Of a stretch of 64,000 nt of DNA, positions 1-12,900 are shown piece by piece. The notes below the pieces were generated by a model. The model searched no databases and was not told the DNA's origin. It was given only the letters and a program-made list of their open reading frames with translations. Location: assembly GCA_035772785.1 (NCBI GenBank), contig JAOCPU010000035.1, positions 186,001 to 250,000 on the forward strand. Direction: 5' to 3'. The translations under genes were made by a program, and so were the position numbers. How positions within the stretch are numbered: the first letter of the stretch is position 1; each line of letters opens with the position of its first letter. The stretch is from Phlebiopsis flavidoalba (Eukaryota > Basidiomycota > Agaricomycetes > Polyporales > Phanerochaetaceae).

Positions 1-261
1 GAACCTAATACACAGCGCTGCAATGTGTTCAAGTGAGGCTCTTATACTTTTATGGTCTGGTGGTAGCGGAACGAGATCCGGATGTCAACGCCAGCTCTGA
101 CGTGTTGTCACAAATAATCACAAGTCGGGAGCGTTATCAATCAGTAACTTCTCTTTAACACTATGGGGTACTTATGGTCATAAGCTCAATCGGCGCTTAC
201 CCCTTTGAAAACCCTTCTGTACGTTCGTGCGCTTCGTTCTTGGACTTTGTCTCCAACCACC
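1..261. other. No gene recognised
   Basis: No conserved reading frame is visible. The stretch probably holds the upstream region of the F-box gene that starts near 262. Confidence 0.4.
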
Positions 262-1225
262 ATGGTGTCCGGCGCGCACAAAGCTATCACTCTTTAGCCT
301 TTCCCGAGGAAAATAATCCACCAGATTCTGGAGCACAATCTCAGAATTTCACACCTCGACTTCTTTGGTCCCCAGAGCTCCCAAACCTACGAACTACGCT
401 TCATCAAAAAGCACGCGAAAGATCTACCTATAAAACCACCCTGCTCTGCCTCTCTGCTGGTCTGTAAACGCTGGCTCCGCATCGGCACACCGTTGGCTCT
501 ACGAGTCGCGGTCTCGATCTCTTCTCTGAGCCATGCCAAAGCTGTTCTGGAAGCCGTGACCGTGAACAAGGGTACATCTGCATTCGTCGACTCAGGCTTG
601 AGGGCGGTGTACGGCAAGGCTCTCGGGGAACTTGGCCAGTACTTGGACAAAGTCGAGCATCTGTATGTCTACCCGGACTCCGCGGTGCCGGGGGAGAGTG
701 TCTCTGGTCTCGACCGCCTCTTACCAGACGTTGAAACATCCGCACCCTCAAGATTGGAGACATGGCGACACATCATCAACAAGAACACCAAGTACATCAA
801 CAATCTCCTGGGACACGCTATCCGGCATTACTGGCCCCAACCTGAGGTTTCGTACGCGGCGGATACCTTACAAACCCATTCCTCATCTCTTCCAGAAACA
901 AATCTCGGTGACACTGCGGTCAACATGTACGATGCTGTCATCGCCTCTGTCCAGCAGGCCCGGCCCTTGAAGAGCTCGTGTTGAAAGAAAGGGTCATGGC
1001 TACTTGGCTGCACAGCGGTTACCTACCGCGCTATATAATAAATCTCCCCACCTTCAAGAAGCTCATCTGTCACGACAAGCGTCTCAAGGGTGTCAGCATG
1101 GAGTATATCAGAGGCCGCCTCACCATGCTCTCACGGATGCGGAGAGGGAAAAGATGGAGTTTATACCTCGTTTGGAAGAGCACGCCGCTGTAAAACATTT
1201 CCATCTGTACACACCTTCATCGTAA
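262..1225 (+). CDS. F-box family protein (frames broken)
   Basis: Probable substrate adaptor of an SCF ubiquitin ligase. Joining three frames gives one plausible protein. It starts at the ATG at 262 and has an F-box-like segment (LAFPEEIIHQIL) close to the N terminus. Around 453-500 comes the LLVCKRWLRIGTPL segment typical of a large agaricomycete F-box family, followed by leucine-rich material with a YGKALGEL motif near 610. It ends with an EKMEFIP...VKHFHLYTPSS tail whose stop is at 1223-1225. No intron is needed, but at least four single-base frame changes are. The same VCKRWLR/LLYET architecture recurs in the gene at 9048. It could be a true pseudogene, but the protein-like sequence continues through every break, so sequence error is as likely. 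The assignment rests on family resemblance recalled from basidiomycete F-box proteins. Confidence 0.6.
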
Positions 1226-2090
1226 GCTGATCGTTCCCTAGTACCCTGGGACCTCTCTCTCGCGTGGAGCAAACCGTCCCATGGAAAAAGCATGAATTCT
1301 TTCGTACTTATCTCAAACTTCTCAACCAGGCTGCCGAAGGAGTCGCGTTTTGAACGTCAGTGACACAGCCTTGTCGAATTCTGCCCGGACTAATACTCGC
1401 TAACCCATACTATATCAATAGTCAGTAGAACTCCCATTGCACTCCTTTACCACCAACAATCATTACACGCATTCCGCCCGGACGACACACAGTCTACCTT
1501 CAAGCCTGGATCGCAACTTCCACGAAGTAATTAAACATAACCGTCTCTTCTCAAGTTTCTCCTCGTCTTGATTTGTAGCTTTGAGATCATTGTCAAGACC
1601 GCATACTCGTGATACCCCAACATATTTTGATTCCCATGTAGCGCATTACTCCTATTGTCACAAATGAATACTCTGTGCCTCATTGCATTTAGCCGATCCC
1701 CTCCAAATTACATCGCGGACCTCAGGTCCCGTCTAACCCAGGAAGTTCCCCGACACCACTTTACCCAGTAATGATTAATGATTAATGACGAACGGTGGAG
1801 CCGCACCAGCATCGTGAAATATTGCGCGTATAACCACCCTAGAGTCTGAGGTCTGGATTGAAGTTGTTTTGACTCCTCATCACGTCTGTTAAATTGACGT
1901 ATGGGACGGTCTTGTGATACTAATACTGAGTACTGAGCGTGCGTTCTGGACTGTAAGCTATGTCTGGAATCATCTTCATTATGGGGGTATACGTAATCAT
2001 ACACGGATACAGCGATTATACAGTAAAGCCAAGGTCGTAATCTATACTTGTTTGAGTTTCCCTCCATGCCAACACGAGACTCAAAAGAAC
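1226..2090. other. Intergenic, no gene recognised
   Basis: Only short reading frames without recognisable motifs are seen on either strand, including a 128-residue minus-strand frame (1708-2094) that overlaps the end of the next gene in the wrong frame. It probably contains the 3' regions of two convergent genes. Confidence 0.4.
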
Positions 2091-2940
2091 TCACAATAAC
2101 TCGAATCTAATCGGACCCCGCGCTTCTGTCGGTGACGGAGGCGAAGGCGTAGGGGTGGGAGCCGCTGCGTTCAACGACGAAAATTTCTCCGCTTCCCATG
2201 GTATATCAAGCATTCCGAGTTCAAACAGGGGTACAGCAGGATTTTGTGGGCGAGCAGTTTTGGGTACGTCGCATAGGCATAGCGATTGCGACGGCTACGT
2301 GGAGTGTCCCGGGTAGGCTCGAAGGCGGTGATGGTAAAGGCGGGCGAGGAGGCGTACGACGATTGAGCCATCTTGTGAAGAGCAGCCCCGGGCGTGTAGG
2401 AAAATTTGTTGTGTGCTGAGCGGAAGCTTCAGATGGTATGGGGTGCGATAGTGGCTGCAGGGTTTTCGCAGAAATGGGCTACGGCGTTTCCGTCAGTTGT
2501 AAAGTCAGTAGCCTATGCCAATGAAAATACGTACCATAACCCTACTCCACCCCCTGCCATTTCTGACACCAGTGTGATGCTCGTACTCCCAAAGCTTTGG
2601 CTTATCCCCGAACGGACGTCTCCGAGACCTCCTGCCAAGGACCAGCGGGGCACCCGCTGCGTCTGCTTGCGCAAGCTGTCGCTGGCGCATAAGACGCATG
2701 ATGCCCATGCGCCTTAGGAACAGCATGGAGATGAGTCCTCCGGCGAAGATGCCTATGGCGAGGAAGGCGAGGACGAGAGCGGGCGAGCCGGCCGTCGAGA
2801 AGAGCCCCGAGGGGTTTGGAAGTCCCCGAGTCCCATGTGGAGGAGGGGGAGGGGCTCGATGAGCTCGTTGGGTCCGCCACGGCAATGGAGCTGAGGAGCG
2901 TCTGAGATAAATGAATGTGTTCTGAGGTTACGCTCGTCAT
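2091..2940 (-). CDS. Single-pass membrane protein of unknown function
   Basis: The protein starts at the ATG complementary to 2938-2940 with a short Ser/Pro-rich, probably extracytoplasmic N terminus. One strong hydrophobic segment (SPALVLAFLAIGIFAGGLIS) follows, then a basic stop-transfer stretch (FLRRMG). Next is a cytoplasmic region with a KPKLWEYE motif that I associate with a basidiomycete family of small single-pass proteins. A GT-AG intron (gtacgt donor near 2533, acceptor near 2459) separates ...WSRVM from the next exon beginning PLSHP. The tail contains FELGMLDIPWE and ends ...PIRFELL at the TGA on 2091-2093. Two frame shifts are needed, one before the membrane segment and one before FELGM. 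The function is unknown; a signalling or scaffold role would be a guess. Confidence 0.55.
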
Positions 2941-3615
2941 GGCGTTGGTATTGCTGGCTATGGAGAAAGAGGGCGAGTGTTTGAGGATGCTGAAGCCATG
3001 GATGTCGGAATCAAAGTGCGTTGGCGTCTGCGTAGGGCTTGCTCACCTTGACTCTCGCCTTCACCAACAACAATTTCTCCAGAGGTCGTAATCGAATGTC
3101 CCCTCAGGATTCCCCGCGACACAGAGAAGGAGATGGCGAGAGACAACCAGCGACGTCGTCGTCACCGCGCACAGCGGAGCGTGATGCTCTACTATTACTA
3201 CAAGCTTTGATCTGAGCCAGGCATCGTGACATCTCCCCTGAGCCCCCTCGGAGGCCACTCTGTGCGGCCACATCCGGTCTAGCGAGGCACAACGATGTAC
3301 TATTAAGTCCAAGGTCGGGTAGTACATACCAGGTGATTTCATGGCCAATCTCAACCAAGAGCCTTCCCCTTACTGTCGGGGATTTTCCAAGAGCTTCAAG
3401 CGAACTCAGAATGTGAGGAGCTCTGCTTGTCATCTTTAATCCCTGGAAATGACATCCACGCCGACCCTAGGACCCTACCCTCTTTCTTACAGACATCACG
3501 GTTTATCTCAATATGCGATTGATGGGTGCATGTCTGAAACCCGCGATCGTGAAGCTGGAATCGCATTAAAAGCCACAGGCGAGGATCCGGCTTCAACTCA
3601 TCAACACCTCTCGCG
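2941..3615. other. Intergenic, divergent promoter region
   Basis: This lies between the minus-strand membrane-protein gene and the plus-strand methyltransferase gene. Minus-strand frames of 97-123 residues are present but show no motif or intron pattern, so I treat them as chance. Confidence 0.4.
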
Positions 3616-4476
3616 ATGATTGTGCTACCCGCTCCTGACACCGCGAGATTTGCCATGGCTCTGCTCAAAATCCCACTATTGCTTAATACTGCAAGGCTTG
3701 CCGCTCTGGCCACGACGCCACCCGTATTACCACCGACTGAGGAGGAGAAGGAGAAGTACAATGGCAAAGCCGATCCTATGAAGACGGTAGTGCGACGGAC
3801 AGCTCCGCTCTATGGATTAAAGAGGGTTAGTCCCTTCCTTCACTAATTGACCGAACCTCAAACCGCCTGCTAGGGACTTTACTGGGCGAACGCCCTCCTC
3901 GAGTCTGCAGTCATCCTTGCCGATTACTTCGGGTCGGACGCATTGCTTGCATACCTCGTACGCGACTCCGTGCGCCCAACTCACAACATCCGCTTCACCG
4001 CGACGTGGCTCGCCGGATGCGCACTTATGCATTGCGGCTCACTCTTCCGCCTTGCATCCTACCGCGCCCTCGGCCGCTTCTTCACCTGGGAGCTCTCCAT
4101 AAAGAAGGGACATACTCTTATCACGCACGGCCCGTATGCTGTGGTGCGCCATCCCGCCTACACGGGCGCGGTCTGGATCGCTGTTGGCGAGGTACTCTAC
4201 AATTTTGGTCCCGGAAGCTGGTATGCCGAGTGCATAGGTTGGGACACGCGCGCGAGCAAGGTATTCACAACACTCTGGATTGGATGGACGGCTCTCGTGA
4301 CATGTTTAATCATGCGAAGAGGCAGCGTGGAGGATCATGTACTGAAGGCAGAGTTTGAAGAGAAATGGGGAAGCCTATGCTCGGAAGACCCCTTACAGAC
4401 TGTTCCCGTATATTTACTAATTGCGACATTTGAGCGAGCTAGTATCATTCTTAGTTCTGGGTTGCGCGCGTCGTGA
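3616..4476 (+). CDS. Isoprenylcysteine carboxyl methyltransferase (ICMT/Ste14-type) family protein
   Basis: An integral membrane methyltransferase. ICMT enzymes transfer a methyl group from S-adenosylmethionine to the C-terminal prenylcysteine of CaaX proteins at the ER membrane. The diagnostic C-terminal motif is present (HGPYAVVRHPAYTG, codons near 4125-4166), followed by a further hydrophobic segment and the charged region typical before the C terminus (EEKWG). A 48-nt GT-AG intron at 3826-3873 joins ...GLKR to GLYWANALL. Several hydrophobic helices are spread along the protein. The start at 3616 is the first ATG, but 3655 (MALLKIPLLLNTARLA) is an alternative. The usual ending is a few residues after VPVY; the 20-odd extra residues here may come from a late frame shift. 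Basidiomycetes have many ICMT-like paralogues, so this may not be the mating-factor enzyme itself. Confidence 0.88.
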
Positions 4477-4717
4477 TATGGAATGTGGCGGCGGCCAAGT
4501 GAGGTGAGGCTCTGAGCTTTCAGTTTAGGACGAAAGTATGCCATGTCTATTATTGGTCCGGCTACATCAATTTATCAATCATATTTGGGTATAATGGGGG
4601 CAAATGATTAATGAGCAAAGTTTTGGTCTAGACTAGCCGAAATGGGGACGGCTAAAGAACAGTGAATCTTCGAGGCGGTGGTCACCTTCGTTCCCTCACC
4701 TTCAAGTTCCAACTTGC

Positions 4718-7700
4718 ATGGCGACGTTGACAAGGACGCGACAAGATAACAGCGATATTGAAGATGTCTCTTATGATCTCAGACTAGGCATCCCCAGCCC
4801 ATTTCCCGTCGACGCCCTCGTTCGTGAGGATGAAGTCCGGGGAGCTCTCGCTGACGAGCAGGAGCACAAACCAAGCTTAGGCTTGGATATTCCACAATCT
4901 CATGAGCTAGGAGGAGACCGCAATGGTGAGAGTAGAGCTGCGACACAGCTGTCGGTGAGTGCCTCGGTTTAGAACGTTGCCCTTTACCTACTCACTCCGC
5001 GCAGGAGGATGTTCAGCCGTCTATAGGTCACGTCCAGTCAATCTGTTTCGCGACTTTGAACGATCTACTGTCAGTCTCAAACCACTGGGTTCCCATCGTG
5101 CCCGACCGCCGACACTCGATGCCCCATGGGTCGCCCAGCACCTCTACCTCCCCTACCGCGACACACCGCGTGACACCTCTTCAAACCCTAGTCACCAACC
5201 TGCGATTAGAAGACTCCGCGGGAGAGATGACGCAAACGGTAGACATGCTTTCCGACTCGGACCTCTTGCAAGAGCTTCGAACGCGCGTGGACAAGCTCGC
5301 GTTTGGCTTGTCGCCGAGGGATGCTGAACTCGCGAGGACCTTGGTCTCTCTAGTCTCTCATTTCCATCGACTTTCCCTCATTACTCCAACCTCCCCCTCC
5401 TCATCCCAGCCACGCGTCGCTTCATGGAACTCTGGTCCCGCCTCGGCTTCTATTTCGCGGGGTCTGAGCGATCCTTACAGTGCACTCCGTCGACAGGTCA
5501 GCGATTTCCAACTCGAACGCTCCTGGTCACATCCGCGGCTTCCCACTAGTAGCGAAGTCGGCGTCACGGTTTCGACTGAACTTTCGCTTCTTTGGTGCCT
5601 TATCGACGACGAACTTGAGGCTGTTCTTTCTCTCTGCCGCGCGCACAATCAAGCACATGATCCTTTTGCAGACCATCTCCCACCCGATTACGATGCTGCA
5701 GACTACGAGATGGACGGACTTCCCGAATACGAGGCAGGGGACTTCACCAGACCTTGACTTGCATAGAAAGTCCTCTCGCAAGTCTGGCGAACTGCTGGCC
5801 AGGCCTTCAGACAACACCTCTGAGAAGATGAAGATGGACCTGGAGGCAGTTACTTTGGCGATTGACCGTCTCTATCTTGTCGCACCCCAGCTTCACAACC
5901 AACGGGGTCAGGAACTCAAGAAGAGTAAGCTCGAGCAGATGGAGAAAGCTAAGCACAAAGGCAAACAGCAACATCCCGATGGCGAGATGCAAATGCGGGA
6001 ACTAGATCGGATGCTTGAACTTATTGGCAAGGCATCTGACCGCAAAATGACGGACCAGGCTGTCTGCATTGATGGCGAGGGGCGATGCAGGAGAAGATGG
6101 CAAGGGCGAGACAAAAGGACCAGGAGGAAGGTACGCACTCATTTCCTGTCGTCGAACACCATGGGTCTCATCCGCAGGGCTATGACTCAGCGCGCTGCCT
6201 TCGTAGAGCACCTCGCGCAACACTCTGACGCCGGTCGTCTCCACTCGCAGGATGCCGTGTTCAGCACGACTGCCACCATACGCGTTCGGTCACAGCCAGA
6301 ACTGTCGCAGGTCAAGGATCCCCATGCTATGCTCTCGCTACCGGAGTTCATTCGTGAAGGCGTTCCAGAAGTCATCCAGCGGCGTATGGACCGCGACCGA
6401 GATCCCCACGCTCTTCTCACTTTGCCCGAATTTATCAAGGAGAACCCGCCACCGGAGCTCCTTCGCCCGGCGAGCGCACGACCGATCCGCGGTACCTCGG
6501 TCTCGTACACGAATGGCGTCGTGCCCGAGCTACAATACTCTGCCCTCGACTCCCCCTCCGGTGACTACCAGGACTGTGAAGAGTAGCAGATCGAGAAGCG
6601 TGTCGGAACCCCTCTCGTGGTTCCTGTCAAAGTCTTCCGCTCCTCCTTCACCATCCGCTCTTGGTACGAAACGGTCGTCCATGAAGAAGGTGTCGCGACA
6701 GACCTTGTCACACGATCGGGAACCTGAATTGCAAGGTCGGTTTTCGTAATTTTAAGCTTTGAATTCTATTTGATGTCGTACACAGAAACCCTGGATATTA
6801 GCTACGTGGCCGAATTCCACGAGAATTTACAACACGTTCTCGTCTTCCTCACCGTCTCGGGTATGCAAGCTGGTGTCAACCTAGAAGCACCCGAGGTTGT
6901 CGCATCTGACTTAGGCGCTGACGACGGCCGGGGAAGACTACTCTTGAGATGCGGGAACAACATTTCACCACGTCTGGTTCTCCCTACAGGCGTGAAGCTC
7001 GGACCAGCAGAGGTCAACGTCGTGGGCGGCCAGCATTTCCAAGTGAAGCTCGCCGCGCTAGCGCCGGCGGGTACACCGGTGACAGACGTGGAACCCGAAA
7101 CTCGATGCAACACATCTGACGTCCATCCAGCCGACGTCGTTCATCTGCGCTCCGTGTTCGTCGTGTTCTGGCTCCGCTTGTCCAGGATGCCCGCGAAGCT
7201 ACGGAGGTACCGCGACCTGCCCCTCGGAGCAGCACTGGGCGGAGCTCGTCGACGCGTGGATGTGCCCATGCGGACCAGAAGCTACACGAGCATGTGCAGA
7301 AGGGCTCGCGGGACGGGTTCTGGCCAGACGACGGGGAGGCGTTGGTCGGTGGGAGCTATGTGCTGATGCTTCGCGAGAACGAGCCGTCGTGAAGTTCAAC
7401 ATTGCGTGAGATGGAAGGCACGGAAGCTGCCAAGGGTAAGGTGAGTCTCGCACCGCCTCCTGTCTCCCGTGTGTTCCCTTTTCCAAAAGTCGGACGAATA
7501 AGAAAGTCGGCGTTCGGGCACATCTACCCGCGGCTATCTGCTAAGCAATTCGGGGTCGAGAGCTTTCCCAAGCAGTCTACGAAGCCCCGCCGGTTTTGTA
7601 GTTGCTGAGGATGCGCTTGGCGGTTTCGCGAATGCAAGCGGCAGGATCCATGATCCTCTGAGGCTGATACATAACACGTCCAAGACAGATGCTACTCCCG

Positions 7701-8551
7701 CGCTAAACAACTCTCCTGATGCTAAGGGCTATGCCTCGAGAGCTACCTGTACGGGTACAATTCTGCTTCTATACTTGGGTTCTTCTGCTATTTCATGATT
7801 GGTTACTGACGCTGCATGATTAGGACGATGATTCGGGTCTCGCATTCGCTGCATTTTGCGGAGCGGTGATTGGTCGCTGTCAACAGCATACACCAGAGAC
7901 GGGGAGCCCTACTTGTGGTCTATCGCTTGGCTAAATATTCATTCCGTCCCGTAAGCCCAACGCCGACAGTAAGTTCATCATGCTGGCTTAGATTCTTCCA
8001 TTTACTCTGCTGACCACAATTCTTCATGTTAGGCCTAGTCGAATCCTGCAACTACTTTCCGAAAAAAAAAAAAACATTTATCGTTGAAGACATGTCCGAA
8101 TTCGTACATGCTCATGCAACATACCGTTTCGTCATCGTAGATGAAGAGCAAGAGAAGCCCCGTATCCTAGTATGGCTGTTCAAGCCTTCGATGCGGCTAT
8201 CGTATGCGACCACCTACTCAATACGTCATTCCTCGCACCGAGTCGATTCGCGGCGCGAAAGTGCTTTACAAACTCCTGGGGCACACGATGGCTACGCAAG
8301 ATCTTCATAGGTTAGCTGTCGGCCCCGTAGAATGGCAACGTCCTGTAGATACTGGGACATCACGCATGGCAGCCCCTGTGCTCAACAAATATCCTGCGGT
8401 TCCCAACAAGCCGAGCACTTGTACATCCTTTCGATAGTCTGTCGTCGGTTGGCTGCCATGCTCAAAGAAAAGAAAGCAACACGGCCTATCCAGAGAGCAT
8501 CTGCGCCACCATGACTCGGCCTGGAGCGTCGGATGGCTGCAACGTAGCTGA
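4718..8551 (+). CDS. HECT-like E2-binding protein (UBE3D/Ipa1-type) with long N-terminal extension
   Basis: The C-terminal half matches the HECT-like ubiquitin-conjugating-enzyme-binding family. Conserved pieces appear in order: SYVAEFHENLQHVLVFLTVSG (6805-6864), a YRDLPSEQHWAELVDAWMC block with HEHVQKGSRDGFWPDDGEAL (about 7210-7350), a CGAVIGRCQ block (about 7858), FIVEDMSEFVHAHATYRFVI (about 8076-8130), and a terminal SVGWLQRS ending at the TGA on 8549-8551. These proteins bind E2 enzymes; yeast Ipa1 also affects mRNA 3'-end processing. The N-terminal part (4718 to about 6740) contains LSPRDAELARTLVSLV, DLEAVTLAIDRLYLVAPQL with a charged coiled-coil stretch, and repeated PHA(M/L)L(S/T)LPEFI segments. 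Introns include 4955-5004 and 6131-6176. About eight or more frame shifts interrupt it. The extension could be a separate upstream gene, but no promoter gap separates them. Confidence 0.78.
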
Positions 8552-9047
8552 GGTCTAGGGTATTTCAGTCTGTCGCTCTTTTTTTCCCTCGTGCATGATC
8601 TTGGTTCTGGGACAACTTGGTCCAGTCAATCTTTGCTGTTGCACGGAACGTTGCTTCACACACAACGGAGCGTCGTCTTCATTTTGTCCTGCATCTCACC
8701 CTCTTCTGTATCACTCCATCTGCACGCATCCTCAATTCTGCATCATACTTCTCGATAATCTATTCGTCCCTGTCCCTCTCAGCGTTAGTCTCTAGCATAT
8801 TGTGATACTGACTAGATTAGACTCATTCAGTTCTGCGATACAAACACAAAAAAAAAAAAAAAAAAAAACAAACAAATAGACGATCACTTTTGGCACACAT
8901 GATTTAATGCGAATGAACTGCCCAAGCGTTCCGAAAGCCCCTACTGAGGGGGTTACATGTTTCTATTATATTATCACAAAAAAACGCGCATGGAAATGCG
9001 CGAAATTCGCGGGGTCGCCGGGCCGCCACTCCCTGACCACCACCACC
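8552..9047. other. Intergenic; T-rich and poly-A tract
   Basis: This holds the 3' region of the E2-binding protein gene and the 5' region of the next F-box gene. A nearly pure A tract lies around 8849-8876. No coding sequence is recognised. Confidence 0.5.
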
Positions 9048-9981
9048 ATGTCGCTGAACGACCTCCCAGACGAGCTCCTCCGTCAAATTCTCTCATACGT
9101 ACTCTACGCTCCCAGAGACGATTTTTTTTCGCCTGGCCTCTCGATGATCCCCAGCAACCGCGCCCAAAAAGACAGCCCGCTCGCAAGTCCTCGTCGTTTG
9201 GCCAACGCGTTTCTACGCATTGGTCTTTTGATTCTCTACGAGACCGTCCGCATTGCCGATCAGTGAAACCGCCAAGCATCTCACCGATGCGTTTCAGAAC
9301 CAATGTGGACTTCGGCACACTGCGTACGCTGGCTCCGACTCGATGGGAGGTTATGGTGTCGCGAGCTCGAATGGGCGATCATGCATCACCAAGAACATCG
9401 AGTGCCTGTACTTTCTTTTTTGCCCGGACTGAAAACGAAGAGAGTATTGCGGGATCAGGAAGATATTACCTCCCCTTTGAGCCCAGTTCATTTGTGGATT
9501 GAAAAGATGTTGCAAACCCAACAAACACTCCTGGCTGGTTCATTCGATCATTCGACCTCTTATTATATTCACTTAATGAGAAAGACTGGTTCAGACTGTT
9601 GTGCGTTCGTTATCTCCATGTCCTCTCTCCGAAATCTCTCAGGCCTTACATTATCTATATCCGGTTTTCTATCTAACGAGAAACGTATAAACCTTCCTAA
9701 GATCTAACTGGGGACTTCTTCCTGATGGTTTTGTTTTTTTTCGCGTTGAGCGAAGCACCAGCACTCGAGGAAATTTCTATCTCGGCGAGTCCCGTCCGAC
9801 GAACGACTTTCCCTGGGCTAAGCCTTGGGATAATTGAAACATTGTGCGGAAAATCCGAAGATGAAAAAGATTATATATGTCGTTGCGGGGGCCATTCGCA
9901 CAGCGTGATATGTCCATACTCCATGACAATCTGTCTAAAGACCCCGAGCGCATACAGTCGATGTTCGAGTTTTGTTATTGA
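9048..9981 (+). CDS. F-box family protein (frames broken)
   Basis: The ATG at 9048 opens a clear F-box: LNDLPDELLRQILSYVL followed by YAPRDDFFS. A NAFLRIGLLILYETVRIA segment near 9200-9260 corresponds to the VCKRWLRIGTPLLYE region of the gene at 262. Further fragments in other frames (AKHLTDAF, GGYGVASS, KNIECLYFLFCPD) continue the family pattern. After 9490 a leucine-rich part (SSLRNLSGLTLSI) and EAPALEEISISASP follow. The last credible piece is DPERIQSMFEFCY, with stop at 9979-9981. The likely role is recognition of substrates for an SCF ubiquitin ligase. At least five frame changes are needed, more per kilobase than in the housekeeping genes, so this copy may be partly degenerate. Confidence 0.55.
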
Positions 9982-12900
9982 GAAGAGGATGAGTAAGTGA
10001 ATTCGTTGCCTTCGGACCCACATATCCAACTGAACCGAGACAAAGGTGACTGAGCCACGATATACGGCTAAATGGTCTTAAACAGTCTACCTGGGACACT
10101 TGGCCCAGGCGTCGAGGACCTCGTTGACCACCCGTCGGGTTTTTTAGGGTAATACCGTTGAACGGCCGCCAGGGACAATAACGACAACTCCCCCCAAGGA
10201 CGGTTACTCCGGGCACATCTCCGGTCCTCCTTGCTGCTCAAATCGTTCGTTGTCGTTCTTGTTCCAACGATCTCTGGATGTGGTCCTGCAACAAAGCATC
10301 ATGCTTTCTCCCGTGCTTACGCCCCGTTCACTATCCGTTTTATTTCCGGAAGGATGGGTACGTGTATGTATCACAGTCTATCATGTCTTTTTATGGCACT
10401 GATTACGATGGTCAACAAGGGATCCATTTCCGAACTTCAGAAATCAAATGGGACTCTGTCGCATGTGAGGCCAAAAACGAATCAACACTTTCCTGGAATT
10501 GGATCCCGACGTTTCTCCCATGACAAACTAGACGCCACTGGTTGGCCAGATTATCCGTCCTGCGTCTTCGCTCTCCCTACAAAAACCCCAATTTCCATCA
10601 TAAATGCATTGTTTTTTAATTTTTTTAATTTTAGTTAATTTTTCTTTCTACTTCCCGGTCCCTCTACGCCGCGTGAGATATAGGACTAATCCATTCAACA
10701 TTACCAGCAAGGTGGAATTTCTCTTAATGCCCACGAAATGCCCATTTGATTTGGTCAGAGAAGTCCTGACCTTTGAGTAAAGCGCGTAGTCCAAGGCTGT
10801 ACAAGGTTAGACACAATGGCATGGTACGCACTTTGTACCGTACGATTGCCACTCTGGATTCGCGTGATCGAGCCACAACACGAGCGATCAACAACAAACG
10901 CACGACGAAACAGATTGCGATCCTGTTCCGTTGCGTGGAAATTCGCTCGGGATGATATCCAGATATTGTTAAAGCCACAACGCGCCCCGTCCTCCATGGA
11001 ATCCTTTTCCCGCACCCTCCGACGACCATGGGCTGGCACTCGGACAAGAGCGTCGCTCCAGTTGATAGGAGAGAAGGAAGGCCGGACGCGACATGGGCGT
11101 GAGTTGCACTCAGTCAATCTGCACAGTCACTTTCTCCATCAAAAATAAGCAGATACTACATAGAGACCGTGATTCTCATGTCCGCGCTCAGTATGTGATG
11201 CACTTCTACGAGAGACGAGAGCAATTTAAACGGACACTACTACCGGCGTTAGCTGCGAGCAGTGTACGATGCGAGCTGAGCGTTAGTCTCGGGCGGGAGG
11301 AACGCGGATTTGTTGGTAAGAAGCCGTTCAATGCGTGCTCACCGTTGTATCTGCGACGAACCGTGGACGGTGTGTCAAGTCTGTCTTCTACCCTAAATCT
11401 TGTTCACGCTGCCACAATAAGCGTACGGTCGTTTCACTACGAGTACACAGCAAACGTGACCGTATAAAGCTGTCTGCGCGTTTGACCAGTCATTTTGTCA
11501 GACGGTTAGTGATCCAACAGTCTCAGTGGGGGGTAGCGGAATCTTGATTGCCCATACTCTCTAGCTGTATGGTAAGGAGCCATTGGGAGAATCACTCGGT
11601 GTCGTATGTTGGTAGAGGTCCATCGATAGGCATGGCGAGTTGCTGGAATACCTAGCAACGATTGGACGATACCAGACATGTTTTACTTACGTCGTCACAG
11701 CTATTGTCACAACACCGTGCGTGTATTCTATTTCATTTGGAACCAGAACCGACCCGACTCGATGCCCCCCCCGGCGGTCGTCTGTACTACTGCAAAACAT
11801 GCTTCCTTGTCGGGATTCGAGTGTGTGGTAAGGACTCTTCATAGCTATTCCTTTTCATATCATGAATGGCAACCCTTATTTGTCTCCTTATCAAGTTTAT
11901 ATACCTTATTATTGGGGGAAGATAATACCTATGTTCTTAATTGCGTCAGTAGGATGACACCTATGTAATAATCCTGCCATTGAGTTTTCACATGTAAGCT
12001 TCATATACTGGCTGCTTTCCGATTCATCGGCAAGGCTAATAACTCAAGCTCATGTAGAATGTAGGCAGAGTTCGTCGTCAATCTTGTTGAAGATACTTAT
12101 ATGTTAATAGTCATGATTCTCTATCCGATATCAAAAGTTTTTGGTTGACATAGACAGTCCTGCTCCTCACGTGTTGGGTTAAAACTTGCCAGATTCACGC
12201 AGTGATCTTCGTAGTACGAGGATTTTTGGCGGACAAAAATCATCAGTATCCGAACTGTTGCTGTGTCGCGGATGGTTGCGGATGAAAAGTGCTAAAGCTT
12301 TGCTCAGCCAAATAGTTGAGTTTCATTTGCTCTACAGGAACGCGTTGACACTTTCATGTCTGTTGCTACCCTCGCTTCTGGTGGGACGCACTAACCTACT
12401 TGTGCGCAAACATGCACTGATTCTTCTGCCTGAACGTGGCGCAGCTCATTCTCACTGATCAGTGACCCGGTAGGACTGATTTCATTCTGCGAGCACATGT
12501 GCTTGTTGTCCTGACCGTCAACCTTAGCCGCCAATTCACTCTTGGTTATGCGGAACATAACCGCTGTTTACATTGTGCGTCTCTGATTTCTTTTCTGCAT
12601 TATACGTTTTCTTATGCACAGGGGGTGTTACCTAGAGCGGAGAGCACTTTGACGCTGCCACTTGTATCTATCATCTTCGCGAGGTTTATGTGTCCGTCTT
12701 TTGTTGCGACGGCCCACTTGTGAGCCCCACTCGAGGTGACACGGGCCAATTCACTTATGGGTCGATTTCGTTCCTCTCAGTTCCAAGATCAAGACCAACT
12801 GCGCGCAAGGGCATCCGCCCATGCGAATCCCTTGGACTGGATTGGTCCTTCCCTTATCAGCAGTCATATTTGCAACTCCTGCCCAGCCGTAAGCCTGTCG

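Noticed and set aside
10230..11560. A further F-box gene
   Set aside because: I looked for the F-box and VCKRWLR-type segments on both strands and found none.
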